Source of the DNA: Prevotella sp.
Lineage (GTDB): Bacteria > Bacteroidota > Bacteroidia > Bacteroidales > Bacteroidaceae
NCBI GenBank assembly: GCA_017479675.1
Contig: JAFVBX010000023.1
Location: 1-40,356 of the forward strand
DNA: 40,356 bases
Direction: 5' to 3'
Shown here: positions 7,284 through 15,300 of the stretch, one piece after another
Layout: each line of letters begins with the position of its first letter
Position numbering within the stretch: position 1 is the first letter of the stretch
Notes under the pieces: model-generated
Seen by the model: the letters and a program-made list of their open reading frames with translations, nothing else
Databases searched by the model: none
What the model was told of the DNA's origin: nothing
Position numbers and translations under genes: made by a program

Positions 7284-8483
7284 ATGGATATTCACGACTT
7301 TGACGAAATAAGACCTTACGAGCCGGAGGAGATGCCAGTAGTCTTTGAGGAATTAATCAAGGACAGGCAGTTTAACCTGGTGATAAAGGGCTTTGTGCCT
7401 TGGTTGCCAAAGAGCATCAGGAACGGTGTGTTGCGTCTGTTGTTCAAGGGTGTCAAGACCACACAAGACTTTCAGGTCCGCTTTATGAAACCTGTGGTGA
7501 AGCTGGAACTGTGGAAATGTACCGGCGGCACCACCTTTGGTTATCCCAAGGACATCAACAAGGACGACCGCTTTCTCTTTGTCTCCAACCATCGTGACAT
7601 AGTGCTCGACTCTGCCATTCTCGACCTCATGCTATACAACAATGGTTTCAACCGCACATGCGAGATAGGCATCGGCGACAACCTGCTCATCTACCCCTGG
7701 ATAAAGAAACTGGTGAGGATGAACAAAGCGTTCACCGTGCGCCGAGGGCTGACAGCCCACGAGATGATGCGTTCGTCACTGCTGATGAGCCAGTACATAC
7801 ACTTCGCCATAAACCAGAAGCGCGAGAACATCTGGATAGCACAACGCGAAGGCAGGGCAAAAGACTCTGACGACCGCACGCAGGACTCTGTATTGAAGAT
7901 GTTCTGCATGGGGTATGATAACGGGAACGGGAACGATAACGGGAACAACGTTATCGATGCACTGAAACACCTGCACATAGCACCGCTCACCATCAGCTAC
8001 GAGCACGACCCATGCGACTATCTAAAGGCGCAGGAGTTTCAGGCTAAGAGAGACAACCCTGCATGGAAGAAGTCGAAGCAGGACGACCTCGACAACATGA
8101 AGACCGGCATACTGGGCAAGAAAGGCAAGGTGCACTACGAGGTTTCGCCTTGCATCAACGACTGGCTCGACACCCTCGATGCCTCTATGCCTAAGAAAGA
8201 AATACTGCACCTCGTGGCAGAACACATAGACCACGAGATACACTCTCGCTATAAGATTTACCCTTGCAACTGGATAGCCCTCGACGAACTCGACGGAAGC
8301 AACAATAGCGACAAATACACCGCTAAGGACAAGGCTGACTTCGACAAGTACATCGAAGGACAGATAGCCAAGGTGAAGCTGCCGAATCCAGACAAGGCTT
8401 TCCTGCGTGAACGAATAATGACAATGTATGCGAATCCACTACGCAACTATCTCGCTGCTACTGCTCCTGCTGTTGGCGTGTGA
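7284..8483 (+). CDS. PlsC-like acyltransferase (1-acylglycerol-3-phosphate acyltransferase family)
   Basis: 399 aa from the ATG at 7284; a TTG two codons upstream is less likely. The family transfers acyl chains to lysophosphatidate or related lipids at the inner membrane. The catalytic block is SNHRDIVLD at about 101-109; it resembles NHX4D but has one more residue before the last Asp, a form I associate with this Bacteroidetes subfamily. A second block, REGRAKDSDD, matches the substrate-binding EGR motif. Residues 212-223 (DNGNGNDNGNNV) are an in-frame microsatellite insertion. The C-terminus overlaps the NigD-like gene by 56 bp. The acyl acceptor is unknown. Confidence 0.85.
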   Translation: MDIHDFDEIRPYEPEEMPVVFEELIKDRQFNLVIKGFVPWLPKSIRNGVLRLLFKGVKTTQDFQVRFMKPVVKLELWKCTGGTTFGYPKDINKDDRFLFVSNHRDIVLDSAILDLMLYNNGFNRTCEIGIGDNLLIYPWIKKLVRMNKAFTVRRGLTAHEMMRSSLLMSQYIHFAINQKRENIWIAQREGRAKDSDDRTQDSVLKMFCMGYDNGNGNDNGNNVIDALKHLHIAPLTISYEHDPCDYLKAQEFQAKRDNPAWKKSKQDDLDNMKTGILGKKGKVHYEVSPCINDWLDTLDASMPKKEILHLVAEHIDHEIHSRYKIYPCNWIALDELDGSNNSDKYTAKDKADFDKYIEGQIAKVKLPNPDKAFLRERIMTMYANPLRNYLAATAPAVGV

Positions 8484-9069
8484 GCACGACAGCTACGACA
8501 CAGGCGACGGCAAATACTCACACTTGCAGACCGACTATGTGAGTGTGGAGGTGAAAGACTGCTACGTGCAGAGCATCACCACCGACGATGACAAGCCTCT
8601 TAGCATAACGGCAGGCATGAGGATTGACGTGGAGCCAAAGGACACCGTGCTGAGATGGTTGCTATATTATAATAAGGTGAGCGACAGCAACCCCATTGAG
8701 ATAGTAGGGCGAAGCAACATGACTCTGCTAAAAGTGCGAACGACCACCGATGCCGATGCCATAAAGACTGACCCAGTGACACTGACCAGCGCATGGCTGT
8801 CGAAAAACAAACGATACCTCAACCTCAACATTGGGCTGAAGATGGGGAGCACCACTTCAAACACTCAACTGCATACAGTAGGGATGGTATGCACAGGCAT
8901 GGATGACGACACGGCGTACTACACCTTCTATCATGACCAAGGCAACATTCCGCAGTATTACACACAGGACGTGCTGTTTACCGTAGAGTGTCCCGATAAG
9001 AAGGTCATAGACCTCACGATAAATACCTATAACGGCACGTGGCACAAGCAATTGATAATTGACAATTGA
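8428..9069 (+). CDS. NigD-like lipoprotein
   Basis: 213 aa. The N-terminus has a short hydrophobic run ending in the lipobox LLAC, with Cys18 as lipid attachment site. The body resembles NigD-like proteins of Bacteroidales, two-domain beta-rich lipoproteins of unknown function often found near polysaccharide or bacteriocin genes. It starts inside the acyltransferase gene (56-bp overlap) and its stop overlaps the TTG start of the next gene by 4 bp. Its last residues (QLIIDN) are encoded by an ATTGATAATTGACAATTGA-type repeat, so the native C-terminus may have been altered by that repeat. Confidence 0.75.
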   Translation: MRIHYATISLLLLLLLACEHDSYDTGDGKYSHLQTDYVSVEVKDCYVQSITTDDDKPLSITAGMRIDVEPKDTVLRWLLYYNKVSDSNPIEIVGRSNMTLLKVRTTTDADAIKTDPVTLTSAWLSKNKRYLNLNIGLKMGSTTSNTQLHTVGMVCTGMDDDTAYYTFYHDQGNIPQYYTQDVLFTVECPDKKVIDLTINTYNGTWHKQLIIDN

Positions 9070-10145
9070 AGGTACTTATACTTAGCACATACGAGAACAC
9101 AGGCGGAGCCGCCATTGCTGCCAACCGCCTGCTCCATGCCCTTCGCAATAATGGCGTGGAGGCAACAATGCTGTGCAGAAAGAACAACATAGGGAAACAG
9201 TCGTGGACAAGTATTCTTGAGCGTGCGGTGATATGGGTGTTCAATGGATTCTCTAAGAAAGACATCTGGGCAACCGACATAGCACTGTTCGGACAGGATG
9301 TTACCAAGACTAAAGAGTATAAAGAAGCCGACGTAATACACCTGCATTGGGTAAACCAGGGATTTATCTCGCTTTCCGCTATACACCGATTTATCAAAGA
9401 TGGCAAAAAGGTCGTATGGACAATGCACGATGCATGGAACACTATGGGAGCCTATCACCTGTCAATACAACGGCAAGAAACATTCCTTGAACGCTGGACA
9501 TGGCGGCGCAAGCAGAAGCTATATGCCAAGAACAAGATACAATTCATAGCATGCAGTCAGTGGCTACGGGACGAAGCGCTTTGCAGTCCGCTGATGGAAC
9601 TGCTGCCCGTAAAGGCTATCCCCAATCCCATCGACACTACGCTTTTTTCACCTCAACAGCATAAGAAGCACGGACGACGCATACTCTTTGTTGCACAAAA
9701 CGTGAACAACCCGATGAAAGGCATGCAGTATTTAGATGAAGCCGTGAAGATGCTCAAAGGCAATGATGAGGTTGAGGTTATAGCCTTAGGACGTGACATC
9801 CCATATATAAATAAGGTAGAAGAGATGGTGCAACTGTACAACAGCGTTGACGCTTTCGTACTGCCGTCGCTGTCAGAGAATCTTCCCAACACCATCATGG
9901 AGGCAATGGCATGCGGTACACCATGTGTAGGTTTCAATGTCGGTGGCATTCCAGAGATGATAGACCATAAGGAGAATGGCTACGTAGCACGTTATAAGGA
10001 AGCTGCAGATTTGGCAGAAGGCATACGCTATGTACTCCATCCCGACAACCACGAACGACTGAGCAAGACGGCAAGAGAGAAAGTCTTGAGGTGCTACAGC
10101 GAAGAAAGCGTAGCAAAACTCTATATAAATATATATAATTCCTAA
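9066..10145 (+). CDS. Glycosyltransferase family 4 (GT-B fold)
   Basis: 359 aa. A cytoplasmic enzyme that adds a sugar from a nucleotide donor to a growing surface glycan. The N-terminal KVLILSTYENTGGAAIAANR matches family members that begin one residue earlier with Met, so TTG at 9066 is the start. The C-terminal half has the retaining GT4 signature ENLPNTIMEAMACGTPCVGF followed by GGIPEMI, with the E-x7-E pair. The start overlaps the NigD-like stop by 4 bp. The TTGAAGGT start context is the same as at rluD (5057). It is the first glycosyltransferase of the surface-polysaccharide region. Confidence 0.88.
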   Translation: MKVLILSTYENTGGAAIAANRLLHALRNNGVEATMLCRKNNIGKQSWTSILERAVIWVFNGFSKKDIWATDIALFGQDVTKTKEYKEADVIHLHWVNQGFISLSAIHRFIKDGKKVVWTMHDAWNTMGAYHLSIQRQETFLERWTWRRKQKLYAKNKIQFIACSQWLRDEALCSPLMELLPVKAIPNPIDTTLFSPQQHKKHGRRILFVAQNVNNPMKGMQYLDEAVKMLKGNDEVEVIALGRDIPYINKVEEMVQLYNSVDAFVLPSLSENLPNTIMEAMACGTPCVGFNVGGIPEMIDHKENGYVARYKEAADLAEGIRYVLHPDNHERLSKTAREKVLRCYSEESVAKLYINIYNS

Positions 10146-10166
10146 TTTCTGATTACTAATTGCAAA

Positions 10167-11630
10167 ATGCTAAAGAAGTTTTTCGGCATATTCAGAATAC
10201 AGGCAGAGGAACGTCTCGCCGCACTGGTAGCATTGATAGCCTTCACTACTCTCAACGCACTTAATGTTGTGAAGTATTGGAGTATGCTGTCCGCTACAGG
10301 ACTGGGATTCAGCAACTTCATCAAAGGGTGGCACATATCAGGCTTCGACCCTATAACATACAGCGTACTAACAGACTGGTCAATAGGCTATAACATTTAC
10401 CGTCACCCCCTGTTGCCCTACTTCGTATGGCCGTTCAGCAAGCTCAATGAAGGACTGATGTGGCTCACAGGTTTCAACTGGGCGCTGATTATCACAGCCC
10501 TTATCCTCATCTTTTGTGCCTTTTACTCCTTCATCTTCCTCAGCAGAATATTCTGGGAGGTGATAGGCACAAAGCGAAGCGAGGCGTATATCTTAGCCAC
10601 TCTCGCATTTTCTTTTGCCTACATCATGCTTGCCACTATGGTGCCCGACCACTTCGGTCCCTCCATGTTCTGCCTCATCTTGACGCTTTATCTCTCTGGT
10701 CTGAAGCTACAGCGAGGCAGGGCACTGAACTGGTGGCAAACCATCGTGATGTTCTTCTTCACCGCAGGAGTGTCGCTCAACAACGGACTGAAGACATTCC
10801 TTGCCGCACTGATAACACGCCGCAAGAGATTCTTCAAGCCAGGATACCTTATCATCGCCGTGCTTTTGCCTGCTGGTTTGATGTGGTGGGGAGCACGATT
10901 GAGCTACCACCACTTCGTATGGCCAGAGTGGAAAGCACGTCAGGACAAAACAGCGAGAGTCTTTAATGAACGCATAGAGCGTGCACACGACAGAGTATGG
11001 AATGCCGAGAAAGACCTATGGAGACATAAGGACACCAGCCTTATAGCACAACGTCATGCAGCCATCAAGGACAGTATTCGTAAGGACTTGCTCGTCAAGA
11101 AATCCAAGCGCTGGCGCATGAGCGCAGCATATAAGCACACGGGCAAACCTATGGCTGAGGGCGAATTCTCCAAATGGACCGACATCTCCACCTCACGGTG
11201 GGACGTTGCCGTGGAGTGTCTCTTTGGCGAAGGCATAATGCTGCATGAAGACTATCTCCTTGGCGATGTTCTTGTCAACCGTCCTGTCATCGTGCGTTAC
11301 AAGAACTGGGGCAACTACATCGTTGAAGGTCTGTTAGTATTCATGTTCCTCGCAGGTATCTGGGTTGGCAGGAAGAGCCTGTTCCTTTGGACCTGTCTGT
11401 CATTCTTCTTCATGGATATGCTCCTTCACATGGGACTCGGCTTCGGTATCAACGAAATCTTCATCATGTCACCCCACTATCTCTTCGTCATGCCTATAGC
11501 CATCGGCTATCTCCTGAGCCGTATGTCACCCCAATGGCGCAGGCACCTCAGTACGGCACTGGCTATCGTGGCATGCTACCTGATTGTGTGGAATGTCTGG
11601 CTGATAGTGGAATATTTGTACATCCTTTAA
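10167..11630 (+). CDS. Polytopic membrane protein, DUF6080-like (copy 1)
   Basis: 487 aa. Many hydrophobic segments lie in two groups, about residues 20-280 and 375-485. Between them is a basic cytoplasmic or periplasmic region (about 255-370) rich in Arg and Lys. The protein is related to the next gene: both share HISGFDP/EFSGFDT, a RHPLL motif near residue 80, VPDHFGPS/FPDHMGIS and a FGEGIMLHEDY/FGEGLILHEDY block. I assign it to the DUF6080 group by memory of Bacteroidales polysaccharide loci. Function is unknown; its location suggests a lipid-linked sugar transferase or polymerase. Confidence 0.7.
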   Translation: MLKKFFGIFRIQAEERLAALVALIAFTTLNALNVVKYWSMLSATGLGFSNFIKGWHISGFDPITYSVLTDWSIGYNIYRHPLLPYFVWPFSKLNEGLMWLTGFNWALIITALILIFCAFYSFIFLSRIFWEVIGTKRSEAYILATLAFSFAYIMLATMVPDHFGPSMFCLILTLYLSGLKLQRGRALNWWQTIVMFFFTAGVSLNNGLKTFLAALITRRKRFFKPGYLIIAVLLPAGLMWWGARLSYHHFVWPEWKARQDKTARVFNERIERAHDRVWNAEKDLWRHKDTSLIAQRHAAIKDSIRKDLLVKKSKRWRMSAAYKHTGKPMAEGEFSKWTDISTSRWDVAVECLFGEGIMLHEDYLLGDVLVNRPVIVRYKNWGNYIVEGLLVFMFLAGIWVGRKSLFLWTCLSFFFMDMLLHMGLGFGINEIFIMSPHYLFVMPIAIGYLLSRMSPQWRRHLSTALAIVACYLIVWNVWLIVEYLYIL

Positions 11631-11652
11631 AGTTCAAAAGTTAACCAAGAAA

Positions 11653-12996
11653 ATGAAAATATTTTCTCAACATAAAGAGGGAATCCTCATTACTCTCTTA
11701 GGCTTCATAATCATGGTGAGCCTCAACGTCTTGATGATCATGTGGCAACCAGAACTCTTTACCAATACGAGAGTAGGAGCATGGAGCGCTTTTTGGCTTC
11801 ACGGAGAGTTTTCGGGGTTTGACACCTACACCTACATCGTTATCTCCTCCTTCCGTCCCATGTACGTACTCGCACGTCATCCACTGCTCACCTTGATGAT
11901 GTGGCCTGCCTACGAACTGAACGATGCCTTGAAAGCAGAGTTCGGCATCAACTGCGCCATATATATCGCAGCGGTTATGTGGACGCTGTTTGCACTTTGT
12001 TCGTGGACGCTGATGTACCGCATACTAAGGAAGATTATAGAGATTCCCTGGCTGCATAGCCTCCTCCTCACCTTGTTTTTCTTCTCTTTCTCTCATGTGA
12101 TGATTGTCACTTTCTTCCCTGACCACATGGGAATATCCCTACCACTCATACTCCTCTCCATCTATCTGGCTGGCAAGGCAATAAAGAACAAACGCCCCAT
12201 GCCATTGTGGCAATCCCTGCCTCTGGCTTTCGTTGCTACAGGTGTCACCACCACCAACATAGTAAAGGTTGGCATCTCCGATTTCTTCACGCAACTCGGC
12301 AGAAAATCCATCGGAAAGAACCTGCTACATTTCTGTACATACCTCATTCCCCTCGCACTTATAACTGGAGCTTACTTCTACCAAGAGGAAACCATCCAAC
12401 AGAAGGAAAAAGCCAATGTTGAGAATATCATTCGCAAGCGTTCCGCCAAGGACGAGAACTTTGCCAAGAAGATAAAAGAGGGAGAGGCACGCGGAGAACA
12501 GCGCCGCAAGGAGCAGATATTTGACAATCCCATCGTTACAAACACTGAATACCACATCGATCGTATTCCCTCACTCGTAGAGAATGTTTTCGGTGAAGGG
12601 CTTATACTTCATGAGGACTACACACTGAAAGACACCAACCGCGACACCCGCCCTGCCCTTGTGAGGTACAACCACTGGTGGTACTATGCCATCGAAGGAA
12701 CTATCGTCGTCTTATTCCTTGCAGGACTGTGGTATGGCAGACGTGAACGCATTGTGTGGATAGTCCTTTCCATGTTCCTTGTTGACATGCTACTTCACGT
12801 AGGTCTCAACTTTGCCTCTGCCGATGTCTATATCATGACCGCCCACTGGGCATTCGTCATTCCTATCTCCATCGCCTATCTCATGAAGCAACAGTCTGGA
12901 CTTTTGCAAAAAATATCGTTAGTGTTAACCATAGCATTGACCGCCTTCCTTTGGTGGCACAACCTGTCACTGATAGTTAAATACATTTTAGGCTAG
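11653..12996 (+). CDS. Polytopic membrane protein, DUF6080-like (copy 2)
   Basis: 447 aa, a diverged paralogue of the preceding gene, starting 22 bp after it. It keeps the shared blocks FSGFDTYTY, RHPLL, FFPDHMGISLPLIL and FGEGLILHEDYTL, and the C-terminal helix cluster with DMLLHVGLNF. The central hydrophilic region (about 240-300) is shorter and Lys/Glu-rich. Its end lies 8 bp from the end of the convergent GT14-like gene, with no clear terminator between them. Function unknown, presumably in glycan assembly at the inner membrane. Confidence 0.7.
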   Translation: MKIFSQHKEGILITLLGFIIMVSLNVLMIMWQPELFTNTRVGAWSAFWLHGEFSGFDTYTYIVISSFRPMYVLARHPLLTLMMWPAYELNDALKAEFGINCAIYIAAVMWTLFALCSWTLMYRILRKIIEIPWLHSLLLTLFFFSFSHVMIVTFFPDHMGISLPLILLSIYLAGKAIKNKRPMPLWQSLPLAFVATGVTTTNIVKVGISDFFTQLGRKSIGKNLLHFCTYLIPLALITGAYFYQEETIQQKEKANVENIIRKRSAKDENFAKKIKEGEARGEQRRKEQIFDNPIVTNTEYHIDRIPSLVENVFGEGLILHEDYTLKDTNRDTRPALVRYNHWWYYAIEGTIVVLFLAGLWYGRRERIVWIVLSMFLVDMLLHVGLNFASADVYIMTAHWAFVIPISIAYLMKQQSGLLQKISLVLTIALTAFLWWHNLSLIVKYILG

Positions 12997-13004
12997 ACAG
13001 GGAA

Positions 13005-13901
13005 TCAGGAACGTAACTTCTCTACAAGTTTGTCGCTCTTGCCCGTTATGAACTTACGTGCGAACATCTTTTTGCTGTTCATGATGTCATCATAATCTTC
13101 CTCCGTCATAATCTTTATGACTGGATGATAATAAATGTATGTAAGTGGTGTAAGGGCATTCAATCCTGGCCAATCGCCTTTAAACTCAATACATTTATCT
13201 CTCCATAATGCAGAATTAAATGCCACCGTCTGGGTAAACGTCTCCGCAGGACAGAAACTCGTCTTGAAGTATTCTTTCATCTCTGCGTCTTCGTCCCATT
13301 CCTTGAGGACAAATTCTGCAAGTTCCTGTGAGACTGCCCACCATGCTGCTCCCTTGTACAGATTATATCTTTTTGAACCTGCTACGAAAACGAGTGGTTT
13401 CCTTATGCCTATCAAACCGACTATTTTTCTCAAAGTCACTCTGAACTTGCTTCCGATGCTGCCATTCTTCCATTGTTTCTGGGCATAGAACCTGTATTCC
13501 CTGTAAAGCCTTGCAGCACTGTCTTGAGTGGTAAGGTCTATGCCACTCAGAAACTCTTTGCCTGCATTATCATTGAAGAATTCCACAATCTGTGCCTTTG
13601 ACCAAACAGGGTAATCCATGCCACTCAGCGTTATCAGGCGGTCGTAATGCTTGCCTGCCTTCAAAGCTTCACGTATCAGTTCCATCTGATACTCCACTTC
13701 ATTGAGGCTGCCCCATATCACATTTACCCTATGCTCAATAAAATGTGCCCTGTCGTCTTTTCCCAACACATCGGTAAAAGGCTTTATGTCTGCCTTACTG
13801 TCTATATGTATGAAAAAGTCCGAATCGTCAGGCAAAGCCTTGACAAGTCGATATAACTGCGGTGCATCAGTATGTGCCGAAATAAGGAATGCTATTTTCA
13901 T
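13005..13901 (-). CDS. GT14-like glycosyltransferase (core-2/I-branching family)
   Basis: 298 aa. The family transfers GlcNAc or xylose in eukaryotes; bacterial members sit in capsule and O-antigen loci. The N-terminus MKIAFLISAHTDAPQLYRLV, the DSDFFIHIDSKAD block, RVNVIWGSLNEVEYQMELIREAL and ITLSGMDYPVWS (SGxDYP) are characteristic. The first gene of this minus-strand pair ends at the start of this one with an ATGA overlap. The C-terminus keeps the TYIYYHPVIKIM segment. The sugar specificity cannot be read from sequence. Confidence 0.87.
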   Translation of the reverse strand: MKIAFLISAHTDAPQLYRLVKALPDDSDFFIHIDSKADIKPFTDVLGKDDRAHFIEHRVNVIWGSLNEVEYQMELIREALKAGKHYDRLITLSGMDYPVWSKAQIVEFFNDNAGKEFLSGIDLTTQDSAARLYREYRFYAQKQWKNGSIGSKFRVTLRKIVGLIGIRKPLVFVAGSKRYNLYKGAAWWAVSQELAEFVLKEWDEDAEMKEYFKTSFCPAETFTQTVAFNSALWRDKCIEFKGDWPGLNALTPLTYIYYHPVIKIMTEEDYDDIMNSKKMFARKFITGKSDKLVEKLRS

Positions 13902-14962
13902 CTTTTACAAGTCTTCTTTATTCTGTTTATCACTGCCTCTCCTATTCTCTTTACGTTTCCAGCCTTCAGGTTCAGCCACAGTTCCTCCAAAGAATACTGC
14001 ACCTTGCGCCAGGGATTGTTCCACGCATTGCGAAGGTAGTTGAGCTGTTGGTATTCGGGATACTCCTTCACTTCCTTTGGGTGAACGAGCGGAAAGTCCA
14101 TCTCCCTGCGTGGCATGGTGAAGATATGGCGCAAGCGCTTAGGTACAAGTCCCAACTGCGTAGAGTAATGCGTTCCTCCGTCAAGACCAATGTTGTTGAT
14201 CATGTTGACACGCGGCATTATTGCCATTCCGTCGTGAAGCATCATGTAAGCCCAGAATATGCTCTCAAAATACTGCGTGCCTGAACAGGCATGCCTTTCG
14301 CACATCTCCGTCATATCTTTTCGTTGCCCATACAAACTTACTTTCTTTTTCAACAATTCAAACTGCTGAGGGTCTTTCACAAAGCCATAATCTCCATCTC
14401 TGTTGTTGATGACACGAGCCCACGATGCCCATCCCCAGATAGAGAATACACGAGTAAAGAAATAGCTCTCACGCATCGTGGCTGTCGTCTCGTCCTCAGT
14501 ATTGAAACCAGCTATCATCGTTATGCGCTCATCGTGCTCGTAGCGGTCGAGCATTTCCTTGCAGAAGGTGAAAAACGACTGGCTCGGCACGCAGTCATCC
14601 TCTAACACCATGCATTTGTCGGTCAAAGAAAAAGCCCACTGCTGGGAAATAAATCCAGCAGGGTCACATCCCAGGTTCTTCTCCTGATAGTTGCGATGCA
14701 CCTCACACTGCCAGTCTATATTTTCATCCCTCACAAGTTCGCGGCAAGCCGTGATGCCCTCATAGTCTCGCGATTTCGTCCAGTCGCTGACCTCCTTGCC
14801 ATCCTTATCCGTCATTCGTGCTCCGTCCTGAAACAGGAACAGACGTGCAGGACGCGCCTTCTTCACCTCCTCCCATACCTTGGAGAAGTGATCTGCCCTT
14901 GCATGGAACAACAACAATACGCTTATGTCAACCTTGTATGCTTGTTTCACGACTATCATCAT
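13898..14962 (-). CDS. Glycosyltransferase, nucleotide-diphosphosugar transferase fold
   Basis: 354 aa. The sequence resembles bacterial GT-A enzymes related to GNT-I or GT2. It has an N-terminal strand VDISVLLLFHARAD, LFLFQDGARM, and the DXD-like metal site MVLEDDCVPSQSFF. The block FSIWGWASWARV is typical of this family. Two Met codons at the start are alternatives. It is the first gene of a two-gene operon, overlaps the GT14-like gene by 4 bp and has a consensus promoter at 14982-15013 with a very short leader. Confidence 0.8.
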   Translation of the reverse strand: MMIVVKQAYKVDISVLLLFHARADHFSKVWEEVKKARPARLFLFQDGARMTDKDGKEVSDWTKSRDYEGITACRELVRDENIDWQCEVHRNYQEKNLGCDPAGFISQQWAFSLTDKCMVLEDDCVPSQSFFTFCKEMLDRYEHDERITMIAGFNTEDETTATMRESYFFTRVFSIWGWASWARVINNRDGDYGFVKDPQQFELLKKKVSLYGQRKDMTEMCERHACSGTQYFESIFWAYMMLHDGMAIMPRVNMINNIGLDGGTHYSTQLGLVPKRLRHIFTMPRREMDFPLVHPKEVKEYPEYQQLNYLRNAWNNPWRKVQYSLEELWLNLKAGNVKRIGEAVINRIKKTCKR

Positions 14963-15300
14963 CTTTCAATCATATAGCACGCAAAGGTAATTATTTTATC
15001 TCTAACACGCAAAAGTTATCGGATAAAAGTTATGCTTTTGCCCCCTAAAAATGTTACTTTTCCATGCCAAAAACATAGCTCTTCCCATGCAGAAGCATTA
15101 CCTTTGCTTCAAATTAACTAGTAAATTTTAAAAATTAACTAGTAAATTTGCGAAATTAACTAGTTAATTTATGACAGAAGCATTACTCCTGCATACGGGA
15201 AGCTAAACTTCCCTCTCCTTTTCGCAGTAACTTTTTTCGCTTGATACTACACTAATATTTCCATTTTTTTATTACCTTTGCACCTAATTAATAATTAGAT
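14963..15300. promoter_or_regulatory. Divergent intergenic region with promoters and repeats
   Basis: Two transcription units diverge here. On the minus strand TTTG (15010-15013), a 20-bp spacer and TACCTTTG (14982-14989) form a strong promoter for the glycosyltransferase pair. On the plus strand TACCTTTG (15273-15280) lies 20 bp before the flippase start but lacks a clear -33 box. Another TACCTTTG is at 15099-15106. Between them is the three-palindrome element B (15111-15170) and a hairpin GGGAAG-CTAAA-CTTCCC (15197-15213). A 15-bp dyad CTAATTA-A-TAATTAG sits just before the flippase start. Confidence 0.7.
15111..15170. repeat. Three palindromes at 21-bp pitch (element B)
   Basis: Copies of an 18-bp near-palindrome (AAATTAACTAGTAAATTT and variants) start at 15111, 15132 and 15153, separated by 3-nt spacers TAA and GCG. 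Element C at 35334 is an inverted relative, with spacers CGC and TAA. Confidence 0.85.

Noticed and set aside
15111..15170. Possible CRISPR array
   Set aside because: Units are palindromes with only 3-nt spacers; no cas genes are present.
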